From Aquabacterium lacunae (GTDB taxonomy: Bacteria > Pseudomonadota > Gammaproteobacteria > Burkholderiales > Burkholderiaceae_C): DNA of 64,000 bases. The DNA lies in assembly GCF_004310865.1 (NCBI RefSeq), contig NZ_SIXI01000002.1, forward strand, positions 771,775 to 835,774. Direction: 5' to 3'. The translations under genes and the position numbers were made by a program. Of the stretch, positions 18,288 through 27,140 are shown piece by piece. Under the pieces are notes generated by a model. The model was not told the origin of the DNA. It did not search any database and saw only the letters and a list, made by a program, of their open reading frames with translations. Positions within the stretch are counted from its first letter, which is position 1; the number at the start of each line of letters is the position of its first letter.

Positions 18288-19082
18288 TCACCGCACCACC
18301 CACTCGGCCTCAGCCAGCCCGCTTTGTTGCAACCAGGTGAAGACGGAATCGACGGTCACGGTCTGAATGCGCCCGCTGTAGCGCAGTTCATTGGGGTGGT
18401 CGTCGAAGGCCACGTTGGCCATCGTCATTCTGGCGCCCAATCGGCTCCACATCGACACACGAAGCTCGCTGGGCCGATACCCTGCCTGCTTCAGCCAGCG
18501 CTGCGCCGAAGCCCGGTCGGTCACATCGGGGGACATCACCGAGGCGATCAACTCGATGGCCCACTGGTTGCTCTGCTGGTAACGCACAGCCCAGGGATGA
18601 GCAACCATGCTGTAGGCCCGGGTGTGCAGATGCGTGCGACTGCCTGGATCTCGCAGCACCGGCATCAGGCGCTGCTGCAGCAACGGAGACGGCACCACCA
18701 CCGCCGCCACATGCTCGTAGGGCGTGTCCAGGAAGAAATCACCCACACCTTGCCGGTAGATCGCCGACTGGGCCGAGCCACAGTCGTTAAGCTTGTGCAG
18801 GACGCGCCAGCCGTCGGGCGCCTTGTACGCCAAGCCCAGGTGCGAATAGCGCAAGCCATGTGCGCGCAGGTCTTGCCCAGCACGCGCCAGCACCACCACC
18901 TGCGCACCACTGGCGTCGAGCTGTTTCACGGTGCGCTCGGCCAGGCCCAGGCCTTGCTGCACCGCAGCCACTGTCGGGCGCTCTGCCTGGCAGCCACGCC
19001 CCGCATGAGCAGCAGGCAGCGCACACGCCAGTGCGATGACCCAGGTCACACACCCAGCATGCTTCCAGGCACTGCGGCTCAT
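18288..19082 (-). CDS. DUF2145 family secreted protein
   Basis: 264 aa with a signal peptide (VIALACALPAAHAGRGC; cleavage after AHA). The body matches the DUF2145 pattern as I know it: LRYSHLGLAYK, WRVLHKLNDCG, FFLDTPYEHVAAVVVPS and SNQWAIELIAS, reminiscent of papain-like NlpC/P60-type folds with His and Cys positions (SHLG and NDCG), though catalysis is not established. The ATG overlaps the stop of the upstream 153-aa gene by 4 nt, so it is translationally coupled. Function unknown. Confidence 0.8.
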   Translation of the reverse strand: MSRSAWKHAGCVTWVIALACALPAAHAGRGCQAERPTVAAVQQGLGLAERTVKQLDASGAQVVVLARAGQDLRAHGLRYSHLGLAYKAPDGWRVLHKLNDCGSAQSAIYRQGVGDFFLDTPYEHVAAVVVPSPLLQQRLMPVLRDPGSRTHLHTRAYSMVAHPWAVRYQQSNQWAIELIASVMSPDVTDRASAQRWLKQAGYRPSELRVSMWSRLGARMTMANVAFDDHPNELRYSGRIQTVTVDSVFTWLQQSGLAEAEWVVR

Positions 19083-19540
19083 CGCTGCACCTCTTCATGG
19101 TGCAGCAGTGCACGGCCCAGGGCATTGGGCACCAGCGCGATCACCTCGCCCGCGGTGCTGACCACCCAGCCTGCCGACACCGCGGTGACCATCAGCGTGG
19201 TGCCCACGGCCACCGACGCCACGCCGGCAGACGAAGCCGCCCACCGCACCGAGGTGCGAGCCCCGTCGCTGGCGCGCTCCAGCACCCAGACCACGCCTTC
19301 GGCCGTGGCCTGGATGGCCACCACCGAAAAGGCCGCCGTGCCGACCACCATCAGGCCTGAGGCACCCACAGACATCGCCACCGGCAGCACCGACAAGGCA
19401 CTGGCCTCGGAAGGCTGCGGCGCGTGAGCCCTCGCAGTGTTGACACACAACATGCTCGCCAGTCCCACACTGAAGGCAGCGAACCAGGGCATCACCGATC
19501 GAGACATGCCCCCTCGAACAGCATTCATCGGAATCGTCAT
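19079..19540 (-). CDS. Small membrane or exported protein of the DUF2145 module
   Basis: 153 aa from the ATG at 19540; a GTG directly before it is possible, and a GGAGG sits about 8-10 nt upstream. An N-terminal segment (FAAFSVGLASMLCVNTARA) looks like a signal peptide ending ARA. Two glycine/alanine/valine-rich hydrophobic stretches follow (about 45-75 and 90-130). No family recognised. It lies between the YiaAB-type gene (11 nt upstream) and the DUF2145 gene (4-nt overlap), so all three form one operon. Confidence 0.65.
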   Translation of the reverse strand: MTIPMNAVRGGMSRSVMPWFAAFSVGLASMLCVNTARAHAPQPSEASALSVLPVAMSVGASGLMVVGTAAFSVVAIQATAEGVVWVLERASDGARTSVRWAASSAGVASVAVGTTLMVTAVSAGWVVSTAGEVIALVPNALGRALLHHEEVQR

Positions 19541-19551
19541 CACGGGCCTCC

Positions 19552-20034
19552 TCAGACCAGGTCAGGGTTGCGTTCGCTCATGCCAGAGGCATGAAGCGCA
19601 TTCAGCGTTGCAGGCCGCTGAACACTGTCTTCGTGTGCATCACGGAGGGTCTTGGCCAAGGTGAAAGCCTGCGCCACCATGAACAACCAGCACACCATCA
19701 GGTAAGCCTTGTGGTCAGGGCTGATGGGCATGCTCCAAAGGCCCCAGGCGGTCAGGCACAAGGCCGAACAGAAACCTGCCCAGACCACCGCGCCCCACAT
19801 CGGCACCTGCGCCACGCCAATGGCTTGATCGCGCACATGGCGGGACAGCACAAACACCGAAGACAGGCTGAAGACGTAGGCCATCAGCATGAAGGCGCGC
19901 TCGATCAAAGAGCCTGGCAGCCAGAACAAGCCCGTGGCACTGAGAAACGCCGCCAGCGCAAAAGACACCCAGACCTGGATGCGCCAGCCTCGGGTGTCAC
20001 GGCGAGCCAAAGGTGAACCATTCGTCGAGTTCAT
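19552..20034 (-). CDS. YiaA/YiaB-type two-helix inner membrane protein
   Basis: 160 aa. It has two copies of the YiaAB-type helix pair: QVWVSFALAAFLSATGLFWL with AYVFSLSSVFVLSRHVRDQ, then a second pair around residues 75-125 ending FTLAKTLRDAHED. Both end in the basic RD motif typical of the family. An inner-membrane protein of unknown biochemical role. It is the first gene of a three-gene minus-strand operon and divergent from the XRE regulator at 20164. Confidence 0.75.
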   Translation of the reverse strand: MNSTNGSPLARRDTRGWRIQVWVSFALAAFLSATGLFWLPGSLIERAFMLMAYVFSLSSVFVLSRHVRDQAIGVAQVPMWGAVVWAGFCSALCLTAWGLWSMPISPDHKAYLMVCWLFMVAQAFTLAKTLRDAHEDSVQRPATLNALHASGMSERNPDLV

Positions 20035-20127
20035 GGGGAACTCCGTTGTTGAACATGCGGCCGATTGTGTGGAGACGACCCGTCACAAGCAACAGAACAA
20101 TACGAAGTTCCACTTCCATGCACTTCT

Positions 20128-20146
20128 GGTATCGTTTTTCGATACC
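20128..20146. promoter_or_regulatory. Inverted repeat GGTATCG-TTTTT-CGATACC upstream of the XRE regulator
   Basis: Perfect 7-bp arms around a T5 spacer, 17 nt before the regulator start in the 129-bp divergent intergenic region. Symmetry and location suggest an operator for the XRE-family protein, perhaps autoregulatory. The T-run could alternatively belong to a promoter. Confidence 0.45.
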
Positions 20147-20163
20147 GCATAGAGGAATGCACC

Positions 20164-20916
20164 ATGAGCAGCAGCGACGCACTGATCCAGGCCCTGAAGG
20201 GCGAACTCAAGGCCGCGGGCATGACTTACGCTGGTCTGGCCATCGCACTGGGCCTGGCCGAATCCAGCATCAAGCGCATCTTCGCCAAGGGCGACATGCC
20301 GCTGTCTCGCATCGATGACATCTGCCGGGTTCTGAAGATCGACTTCGCTGACCTGGCGCGGCAGGTGGCCGAGGCCCAACCCCTGCGGCGCGAACTGACA
20401 TTGGCGCAGGAAAAGGCCGTGGTCAAAGACAAGCGACTGTTGCTCGTGGCCACCTGCTGCCTGAGCCAGTGGACCTTCGAACAGATCGTGGCCACCTACC
20501 GCCTGACCGAGGCCGAATGCATCGCCTGCCTGACCCAGCTCGATCGGCTGGGGGTGATCCGGCTCAAACCGCTGAACCGCTATCAGTTGCAGTTGTCCAA
20601 AACATTCCGATGGCGCCCGCATGGGCCTGTGATGGCCTTCTTCCGCGAAGAGGTGGCCCCCGAGTACCTGTCAGGCGGCTTTGGCGGGGAAGACGAACTG
20701 ATGCTGCTGGTGCATGGCTCGCTCGCGCCGGAACATGCGCAATCGCTGCTGGAACGGCTGCATCGCACGGCCGAGGATTTCTCCCGGCAACATGCCCTCG
20801 ACCAGCGATTGCCCGACCACCGCAAACTGCCCTATACACTGCTGATCGGCATGCGCTCGTGGTGGTACCAGGCCTTCGTGGACCTGCGCCGACAAGCACC
20901 CGGCGCCACGCGCTGA
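20164..20916 (+). CDS. XRE-family helix-turn-helix transcriptional regulator
   Basis: 250 aa. The N-terminal lambda-repressor-like HTH (about 15-65) reads MTYAGLAIALGLAESSIKRIFAKGD followed by PLSRIDDICRVLKIDFADL. The C-terminal 180 residues include LSQWTFEQIVATYRLTEAECIACLTQLDRLGVI, which looks like a second winged-helix-like segment, and a tail of unknown fold. ATG 20164 has AGAGGAAT upstream. It is divergent from the YiaAB/DUF2145 operon and probably regulates it. Its stop lies inside a perfect palindrome shared with the convergent CoA transferase gene. Confidence 0.8.
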   Translation: MSSSDALIQALKGELKAAGMTYAGLAIALGLAESSIKRIFAKGDMPLSRIDDICRVLKIDFADLARQVAEAQPLRRELTLAQEKAVVKDKRLLLVATCCLSQWTFEQIVATYRLTEAECIACLTQLDRLGVIRLKPLNRYQLQLSKTFRWRPHGPVMAFFREEVAPEYLSGGFGGEDELMLLVHGSLAPEHAQSLLERLHRTAEDFSRQHALDQRLPDHRKLPYTLLIGMRSWWYQAFVDLRRQAPGATR

Positions 20917-20930
20917 CGCGCGTCAGCGCG
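20909..20930. terminator. 22-bp perfect palindrome holding both convergent stop codons
   Basis: Two head-to-head copies of CGCGCTGACGC with no spacer. The regulator TGA (20914-20916) and the CoA transferase TGA (complement of 20923-20925) are symmetric within it. No U-tract on either side, so a terminator role is tentative. Confidence 0.4.
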
Positions 20931-22131
20931 CCGAAGGGCCCAGCACCTCGTCGTTGTCTTCGCCCAGCATGGGCCCGCGGCGGGTGATGGCCCCTGGCGT
21001 GCGGCTCAGCTTGGGGATGATGCCAGGCACCTCGACGGTCAGGCCATCGTGGGTGGTCACGGGCACGATCATCTCGCGGGCCCGGTAGTGGGGGTCTTCG
21101 GCGATGTCCTTGGCCGAGTAGATGCGGCCCACCGGCACGCTGGCGTCGTTGAGCACCTGCACCACGTGGTCCACCGGGTGCTGTGCCGTCCAGGCGCCAA
21201 TGGCCTCGTCGATCTCGGCCACGCGCCGCACGCGGCCGGGGTTGTGGGCCAGTTCCGCATCGTTGGCCAGGTCATCGCGGCCGATGGCCTGCATCAGGCG
21301 CTTGAAAATCGAATCACCGTTGCCGCCGATCACCACCATGCCGTCGGCACACGGGTAGGCGTTGCTGGGCGCGATGCCAGGCAAGGCCGAACCGGCCGGC
21401 TGACGCACAGCCCCGAAGGCGCTGTACTCGGGCAGCAGGCTTTCCATGCAGTTGAACACGGCCTCGTACAGGGCCACATCGATCACCTGCCCCAGGCCCT
21501 TGGGTGCTTCAGGGCTGATGCTGCGCTGTCGGGCCTGCAAGGCCAGCAGCACGCCGATGGCGCCATGCAGGCCGGCCAGGGTGTCCCCCAGGCTCACACC
21601 CGCGCGCACCGGGGTGCGACCCGGCTCGGCGTTGAGGTAGCGCATGCCCCCCATGGCTTCGGCCACCACGGCGAACCCGGGGCGCTCACGGTAAGGGCCG
21701 GTCTGCCCGTAGCCGCTGATGCGCAGCATGATCAGGCCCGGGTTGGTCTGGCTCAGGGCCTCGTAGCCCATGCCCCATTTCTCGAGCGTGCCAGGTTTGA
21801 AGTTCTCGATGACCACATCGGCCTGGTCGATCAGTTCGCGCACGATGGCGCGGCCCGCTTCGGTGCGCAGGTCGAGCGTGACGCTTTTCTTGTTGCGGCT
21901 CTGGAACTGCCACCACACGCTCAGGCCGTTGTGCAGCATGCGCCACTGACGCAGCGGGTCGCCGCCTGCAGTGCCATCGGCCGCGGGCGGTTCGATCTTG
22001 ATGACCTCGGCCCCGAAATCGGCCAGGGTCTTGCCGGCGAAAGGCCCTGCGATCAGTTGCCCCAGTTCAATGACCTTGAGGCCTTCGAGGGCCTGTGGCG
22101 CCAATGCTGGCGTGTGCGTGGGTTGCGTCAT
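20923..22131 (-). CDS. Class III CoA transferase (CaiB/BaiF family)
   Basis: 402 aa, usual length. The N-terminal part has LEGLKVIELGQLIAGPFAGKTLADFGAEVIKIEPP, then NKKSVTLDLR and ISGYGQTGPYRERPGF. The segment VSLGDTLAGLHGAIGVLLAL contains the aspartate expected to form the acyl-enzyme intermediate in this family. It moves CoA between carboxylic acids in the cytosol; the actual acids cannot be told. Monocistronic and convergent with the XRE regulator. Confidence 0.9.
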   Translation of the reverse strand: MTQPTHTPALAPQALEGLKVIELGQLIAGPFAGKTLADFGAEVIKIEPPAADGTAGGDPLRQWRMLHNGLSVWWQFQSRNKKSVTLDLRTEAGRAIVRELIDQADVVIENFKPGTLEKWGMGYEALSQTNPGLIMLRISGYGQTGPYRERPGFAVVAEAMGGMRYLNAEPGRTPVRAGVSLGDTLAGLHGAIGVLLALQARQRSISPEAPKGLGQVIDVALYEAVFNCMESLLPEYSAFGAVRQPAGSALPGIAPSNAYPCADGMVVIGGNGDSIFKRLMQAIGRDDLANDAELAHNPGRVRRVAEIDEAIGAWTAQHPVDHVVQVLNDASVPVGRIYSAKDIAEDPHYRAREMIVPVTTHDGLTVEVPGIIPKLSRTPGAITRRGPMLGEDNDEVLGPSAR

Positions 22132-22179
22132 GGGGCAGCATGTTAGCGGCTTGCCCCAGGCATTGCCTGGCGACTTTGA

Positions 22180-22779
22180 TCAGGCCGATCGGGCCCGACG
22201 CACAGCGGCGATGCCGACCAGGCCCATGGCCATCATGACCCAGGAACTGGCTTCCGGAACCAGCACCGGCTGAACAGACGTGCTGGTGGTGGCTCCACCA
22301 AAATCGACCGTCCAGTACGTGCGGTAACTGCTGTTGGCCGTGCCATTGACCAGGCCCACCCCTGCCACCTTGTAAGCATCACCCAGGATGTTGGCTCGGT
22401 GGCCAGGGCTGTTCATCCAGCCTGCGACCACAGCCTCCGGTGTGGCGTAGCCTGCGGCAATGATTTCACCCAGAGAGGTGTTGGCGCTGTAGTAGCCCCT
22501 CACACGCGTTGCAAACGAAGTGCCGTTGCAACTGTCATGAGAAAAGCAATTGTTGGCTGCCATGTCCAGCGAGTGCGCGTCAGCGGCCGCTTGCAGGCTG
22601 GTGTCTTGCCACAAAGCTTGCAGGCCAGCGAGCATGCGCTGGGCATTGATCAGCTCCAGCACCTTGGCCTCGAATGCTTCGGTGCCATCGGAAGCCCATG
22701 CCACGGGGCTGGCTACCATCACCAAGGCGAGTGTGGACTTGCGAACCCAGACAAAAGAGGAAAGAGACGAACGAGTCAA
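22180..22779 (-). CDS. CAP-domain (SCP-like) secreted protein with PEP-CTERM sorting tail
   Basis: 199 aa with a TTG start; a purine-rich GGGAGG about 6 nt upstream supports it and no suitable ATG precedes the signal peptide (STLALVMVASPVAWA). The CAP domain has DAHSLDMAANNCFSH, GEIIAAGY and GWMNSPGHRANIL, including the conserved His/Glu residues. The C-terminus reads VPEASSWVMMAMGLVGIAAVRRARSA-like: PEP-type motif, hydrophobic helix, basic end. That predicts exosortase-dependent processing and export. Function of the CAP domain here is unknown. Confidence 0.85.
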   Translation of the reverse strand: MTRSSLSSFVWVRKSTLALVMVASPVAWASDGTEAFEAKVLELINAQRMLAGLQALWQDTSLQAAADAHSLDMAANNCFSHDSCNGTSFATRVRGYYSANTSLGEIIAAGYATPEAVVAGWMNSPGHRANILGDAYKVAGVGLVNGTANSSYRTYWTVDFGGATTSTSVQPVLVPEASSWVMMAMGLVGIAAVRRARSA

Positions 22780-22840
22780 GGCAGCCTCCCAGGTATTTTT
22801 CAGATGGCTTCCATGCTAGCAAAAACCCTAGGCAGCAGAT

Positions 22841-23272
<432 letters not shown>

Positions 23273-23286
23273 GGGTCACCTCGGGT

Positions 23287-24126
23287 TCAGTTGCGGGTCT
23301 GGGTGTTGAGCGACACCACGGCAGCGCCCTTGGCCGCCTCACCCGACTTCATCGAGTGGCCGGTGCTCAGGAAGGTGAACAGCTCGAACGCGAAGGCGTC
23401 CAGACGGGCGCCCCACACGCGGTTGCTGCGGGTCAGCCAGTTGTAGGCCATCACGGCGGGGATGGCCACGGCCAGGCCCACGCCGGTCATGATCAGGGCC
23501 TCACCCACCGGGCCTGCCACCTTGTCCAGCGAGCCCGAGCCCGTGGCGCCGATGGCCAGCAGCGCGTGATACACGCCCCACACCGTGCCGAACAGGCCGA
23601 CGAAAGGTGCCGTGGCGCCAATGGTGGCCAGCACCGTCAGGCCGCTTTCCATGCGCATGGTCTCTTCGTCCAGCACCTTCTTGATGGTGCGGGTCAGGAA
23701 GTCTTGCGCCGAACCGGCTTCTTCCAGCTTGGCCGCGCCATAACGGGCGTGGTGCGCCTGGGCGTTCATGGCATGGGCCGTGAGGTGCGCAAAGGGCTCC
23801 TGCACGCCGTGGGTCTGGATCTCCTGCTGCACGGCCTCGAGTGAGGTGGCGTTCCAGAAGAAATCGAGGAAGGCACGCGAGCGCTTCTGGCGCAGGTACA
23901 AGGCCACGCCGCGGGTGACGATCAGGCCCCACGAGATGATCGACATGACCACCAGGATGCCAAACAGGCCCTGGCCCACGGCATCGGTCTGGCTGATGAA
24001 ATGCGCAAAGCCCAGTTCAGGCGCAGTGCTGACGGCACTGGCGGCCTGCACGGCCACGGGGGCCGACGCAGCGGCATCCAGCGCGGGCATCGAGGCGGCC
24101 GAGGCCGCAGAGGTCACGTCGTTCAT
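23287..24126 (-). CDS. exbB: MotA/TolQ/ExbB proton channel protein
   Basis: 279 aa from the ATG at 24126, five nt after the tonB stop; a longer frame runs upstream over tonB and is not used. An Ala-rich N-terminal extension is followed by TM1 (GILVVMSIISWGLIVTRG), a cytoplasmic loop, and the TM2/TM3 pair with GATAPFVGLFGTVWG and VGEALIMTGVGLAVAIPAVMAYN, the hallmark of the family. Works with ExbD and TonB in energised outer-membrane import, probably of iron chelates. Confidence 0.93.
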   Translation of the reverse strand: MNDVTSAASAASMPALDAAASAPVAVQAASAVSTAPELGFAHFISQTDAVGQGLFGILVVMSIISWGLIVTRGVALYLRQKRSRAFLDFFWNATSLEAVQQEIQTHGVQEPFAHLTAHAMNAQAHHARYGAAKLEEAGSAQDFLTRTIKKVLDEETMRMESGLTVLATIGATAPFVGLFGTVWGVYHALLAIGATGSGSLDKVAGPVGEALIMTGVGLAVAIPAVMAYNWLTRSNRVWGARLDAFAFELFTFLSTGHSMKSGEAAKGAAVVSLNTQTRN

Positions 24127-24131
24127 GTCGT

Positions 24132-24878
24132 TCAATCCTGCAAGTCGTAAGTGATCGTGGCGGGCGCCCACACCGACCGGGGCACACCGTTTTCGAGATA
24201 AGGCTGGAAGCGGGCCTGGCGCATGGCCGACACCGCCGATTGGTCCAGTCGGGTGTAGCCCGACGATTGGGTGATCTGCACGTCCACAGCGCGCCCCTTT
24301 TCATCGACCAGCACCTTCAGGCTGACACGCCCGGACTCGCCCAGGCGGCGTGAGGTCTCGGGGTACACATGCTGAGGCGCCACCAGGTAGCGAACAGCCG
24401 AGGCCTGGATCTGCTTGGGAGGCTGCGGGGGCGGCGGCGGTGCGTCGGCCACAGGCGCAACCGGTGCCGCCACTGGCGCGGCCGCCTGCGCCACCGGCGC
24501 GGCCTCACGGGGAGCGTCCTGGCTGACAGGGGCAGGGGCAGGCACCGGCGGAGCCAGCCATGCCGCGGGCGAAGGCGCAGGACTGCGAGCCACCGTGACC
24601 GAAGGCGCAGCCACCGGCCGGGTCTTGACGGGCTCCGGGGCCGGCGCCGGGGTGGGCGCCACACGCTGGGGCGCCTCGGGCGCGATCATGGACACCATCA
24701 AGGGCGAGGTGTCCACCACCGCAGGCGGCTCGACCTGCCAGTGGGACCAGGCCCAGGCACCCAGGCCGTGCAGCACCAGCACGGAAGCGGCCAGCACCCC
24801 ACGGTGCACAGGACGCAGATCAGAGGGCGCGTCCAGCGGCAGGCGAAGGCTGGGGTTGTGAAGCAAACGCGAGGACAT
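24132..24878 (-). CDS. tonB: TonB energy-transducing protein
   Basis: 248 aa. N-terminal TM (about 28-46, VLAASVLVLHGLGAWAWSHW), a long Pro/Ala-rich spacer (about 65-165) that spans the periplasm, and a TonB C-terminal domain with YPETSRRLGESGRVSLKVLVDEKG, SSGYTRLDQSAVSAMRQARFQP. It transmits the ExbBD proton-motive energy to outer-membrane receptors. First gene of the operon, preceded by a probable Fur site. Confidence 0.93.
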   Translation of the reverse strand: MSSRLLHNPSLRLPLDAPSDLRPVHRGVLAASVLVLHGLGAWAWSHWQVEPPAVVDTSPLMVSMIAPEAPQRVAPTPAPAPEPVKTRPVAAPSVTVARSPAPSPAAWLAPPVPAPAPVSQDAPREAAPVAQAAAPVAAPVAPVADAPPPPPQPPKQIQASAVRYLVAPQHVYPETSRRLGESGRVSLKVLVDEKGRAVDVQITQSSGYTRLDQSAVSAMRQARFQPYLENGVPRSVWAPATITYDLQD

Positions 24879-24903
24879 GGCAGCAGTCTAGCACTTGTTG
24901 CAA

Positions 24904-24927
24904 TTGCGAATCAATCTCATTTAATTA
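24904..24927 (-). promoter_or_regulatory. Probable Fur box upstream of tonB
   Basis: On the minus strand the sequence AAATGAGATTGATTCGCAAT lies about 26-48 nt before the tonB start. It matches the ATGAGAATNATTNNCAT style of Fur operators at most positions. Iron repression of tonB-exbB-exbD fits the family. The rest of the 198-bp gap up to tssA shows nothing else recognisable. Confidence 0.55.
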
Positions 24928-25076
24928 TTTGATGCGGATCAAAAGAGCCAGGGCGCCAGATCACCCGTCATCGCCCGCAAGGGGGATGGGGCCCGACCCG
25001 ACGACACCGGCCCAGTCGTGGGATGATCCTGCCCCACAGGCGAGGCTCACTTGCCACAGACACACACCAGGGCATC

Positions 25077-26168
25077 ATGAACCTCGACACGCTGCTGGCC
25101 CCCGTGCCGGGCCCTTCGCCATGTGGCGAAGACATGACCTTCTCCCCAGAATTCGATCAGATCGCCGAATTGCGCAGGGAAGACGACCCCACGCTCGACC
25201 AGGGTGAATGGGTGACCACCCTGAAAGTAGCCGACTGGCCCGGTGTGGTCAATGCCACGCGCCAGTTGCTCAACGAACGCACCAAAGACCTCCGTCTGGC
25301 CATGTGGCTCACCGAGGGACTGATGCTGACGCGTGGCCTGCCGGGCCTGGCCCTGGGCCTGCAAACCTGCCAGCAACTGACCGATCGCTACTGGGCTGAT
25401 CTGCACCCGCAAGCCGACGACGGCGACCAGGCACAGCGCGCCGGCAATGTGGCCTGGCTGCTGCAGCGCATGGTGCAACTGCTGCCCACCTTGCCCATCA
25501 CCCGAGGGCGACAGGGCGGACGCCATGACCTGCGGGCCTGGCAACAGGCGCAGCGTCCGCCCGCCGGCGGCAACGAGCCCACTGGCAACGACAGGCTCAC
25601 GGTCGAGCAGTTCATGCGTGCACTGCGCGACACCCCCCGCGACTGGCTGGCCGAACAACTCACCGGAGCCCGTGAGGCACAGGCCTCGCTGCTGGCCTGG
25701 CAGCACCTGATCGACGAGCACCTGGGAGCCGATGGTCCCAGCTTCGTGCCAGCCAAGGAGGCCCTGGCCACCTGGCTGGACGAGTTCGAACGCCTGGCCC
25801 GCGACATGGGCGTGGGCACAGACCCGGCAGCCGCCTCGGCTGTGGAAAGTCAGCCCTCCCCGGCCACTGCGGGTGACGCTGTCGGTGCGACGCCCTCGGC
25901 CTGGGACCTCGCGGCCCCAGGTGCTGGCGCCCGTGGCCCAGTGCCCGTGCAGTCGCGCGCCCAGGCACTGCAGCAGTTGCGTGAGGTGTCGGCCTTCTTC
26001 AAGCGCACCGAGCCGCACAGCCCCGTGGCCTACCTGGCCGACAAGGCCGTGGCCTGGGCAGAAATGCCGCTGCACGAGTGGCTGCGCCGCGTGGTGAAAG
26101 ACCAGGGGTCGATGGCCCACCTGCAAGAGCTGCTGGGCATCGAGCCGGAAGCGCCGCCACCGTACTGA
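25077..26168 (+). CDS. tssA: Type VI secretion system protein TssA (ImpA N-terminal domain)
   Basis: 363 aa. The N-terminal ImpA domain reads LLAPVPGPSPCGEDMTFSPEFDQIAELRREDDPTLDQGEW, then DWPGVVNATRQLLNERTKDLRLAMWLTEGLM and WADLHPQADDGD. The C-terminus (SHSPVAYLADKAVAWAEMPLHEWLRRVVKD) is also typical. TssA primes baseplate and sheath assembly and caps the growing sheath. It is the only plus-strand gene of the T6SS group, and converges with the ompA-like gene. Confidence 0.9.
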   Translation: MNLDTLLAPVPGPSPCGEDMTFSPEFDQIAELRREDDPTLDQGEWVTTLKVADWPGVVNATRQLLNERTKDLRLAMWLTEGLMLTRGLPGLALGLQTCQQLTDRYWADLHPQADDGDQAQRAGNVAWLLQRMVQLLPTLPITRGRQGGRHDLRAWQQAQRPPAGGNEPTGNDRLTVEQFMRALRDTPRDWLAEQLTGAREAQASLLAWQHLIDEHLGADGPSFVPAKEALATWLDEFERLARDMGVGTDPAAASAVESQPSPATAGDAVGATPSAWDLAAPGAGARGPVPVQSRAQALQQLREVSAFFKRTEPHSPVAYLADKAVAWAEMPLHEWLRRVVKDQGSMAHLQELLGIEPEAPPPY

Positions 26169-26188
26169 CCGCGCCTCCGCGCACCGCC

Positions 26189-26215
26189 CTGTGGGGGGCC
26201 TTCCGCCCCGCACAG
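26189..26215. terminator. Stem-loop between convergent tssA and ompA-like genes
   Basis: CTGTGGGGGG pairs with CCCCGCACAG (one mismatch) around a 7-nt loop, in the 66-bp gap. No T-run, so a rho-independent terminator is only suggested. Confidence 0.4.
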
Positions 26216-26234
26216 CCCGGGGTGGCGGCCACCG

Positions 26235-27137
26235 TCAGGGCAGCACCCTGAACTCGATGCGGCGGTTGCGGGCGCGCCCTTCCGGCGTGGCATTGGTGGC
26301 CACCGGTCGGTCAGGGCCGGCCCCCAGGGTGGTGATGGCATCGGCAGGCACCTGCCGAGCCACCAGCAGGTCTTTCACGGCTTGCGCTCGCTGCTGCGAG
26401 AGCGCCAGGTTGCCCGCACGGTGCCCGTCGGCATCGGTGTGGCCGATCACCTCGAACCGTTTGCCCTTGAGGCCCGCCAGGGCCAGGGCCATTTCGTCAA
26501 CGATGGCCTGCCCACGGGGCGTGATCACCGCACTGCCCGCCTCGAATTCGACGATGCGATTGGCCAGGGCCTGATCGACCAGGTCCTGCGCGCGGCTGGC
26601 CACCTGCAATCCGTTGCGCACCGTGTACGTGGGGTTCAGTGAAGTGGCCATGTTGCTGGCCAGTTGCTGGCGCACGGCCTCGTTGCCCACCTCGCCCTGC
26701 AATTCGACCGTGTTGCCCCGGATGCTGAGTTGCCCCTTGCTGACCTGCTTGAGGTCGGCCAGCAGCAGTCGGTCGACATGCTCCTTCCATTGAGGCGGCG
26801 CCACCACCTGCCCCACACCGAGTTCGTCCACCACCCGCTGCGCGCCATACGCCGCGCGCACACGGCTCAGGATGGCCTGGCGCGTGCTTTCGTCCGGCAC
26901 GGTGCCCCGCACCACCACCTGCCCGGCGCCCTGCACCTGGGCCGGCGCCCCTGGCGCAGCAGGTGCCTGGGCGGACGGCTGTACGGCCACCTGCGCCCCC
27001 ACCTGCGCCCCCACTTGCGCCCACACAGGCCCGTGCCATGCGGCCGCCATGCCCATTCCCAAACATGCACGCAGCAGGCCCTGGCAGGCCAGCCGCACAG
27101 CCCCGCGACCTGCGCCCAGGCGAACGGATCGTCCCAT
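26235..27137 (-). CDS. OmpA-family peptidoglycan-binding protein of the T6SS locus
   Basis: 300 aa. Signal peptide or anchor in the first about 40 residues, a short Gln/Ala/Pro stretch, a BON-like middle (VVRGTVPDESTRQAILSRV, then KGQLSIRGNTVELQGEVGN) and a C-terminal OmpA domain with GSAVITPRGQAIVDEMA, HTDADGHRAGNLALSQQRAQAV and RARNRRIEF. It probably binds peptidoglycan and anchors the T6SS membrane complex, as TagL or the OmpA part of evolved TssL proteins do. Only 3 nt separate it from tagF, its upstream operon neighbour. Confidence 0.82.
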   Translation of the reverse strand: MGRSVRLGAGRGAVRLACQGLLRACLGMGMAAAWHGPVWAQVGAQVGAQVAVQPSAQAPAAPGAPAQVQGAGQVVVRGTVPDESTRQAILSRVRAAYGAQRVVDELGVGQVVAPPQWKEHVDRLLLADLKQVSKGQLSIRGNTVELQGEVGNEAVRQQLASNMATSLNPTYTVRNGLQVASRAQDLVDQALANRIVEFEAGSAVITPRGQAIVDEMALALAGLKGKRFEVIGHTDADGHRAGNLALSQQRAQAVKDLLVARQVPADAITTLGAGPDRPVATNATPEGRARNRRIEFRVLP

Positions 27138-27140
27138 GGC

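Noticed and set aside
20128..20146. Rho-independent terminator for the YiaAB operon region
   Set aside because: The T5 is in the loop, not after the stem, and the location is at gene starts, so an operator is more likely.
24917..25076. Riboswitch or small RNA between tonB and tssA
   Set aside because: Only the Fur-like site stands out; no conserved structure was recognised.
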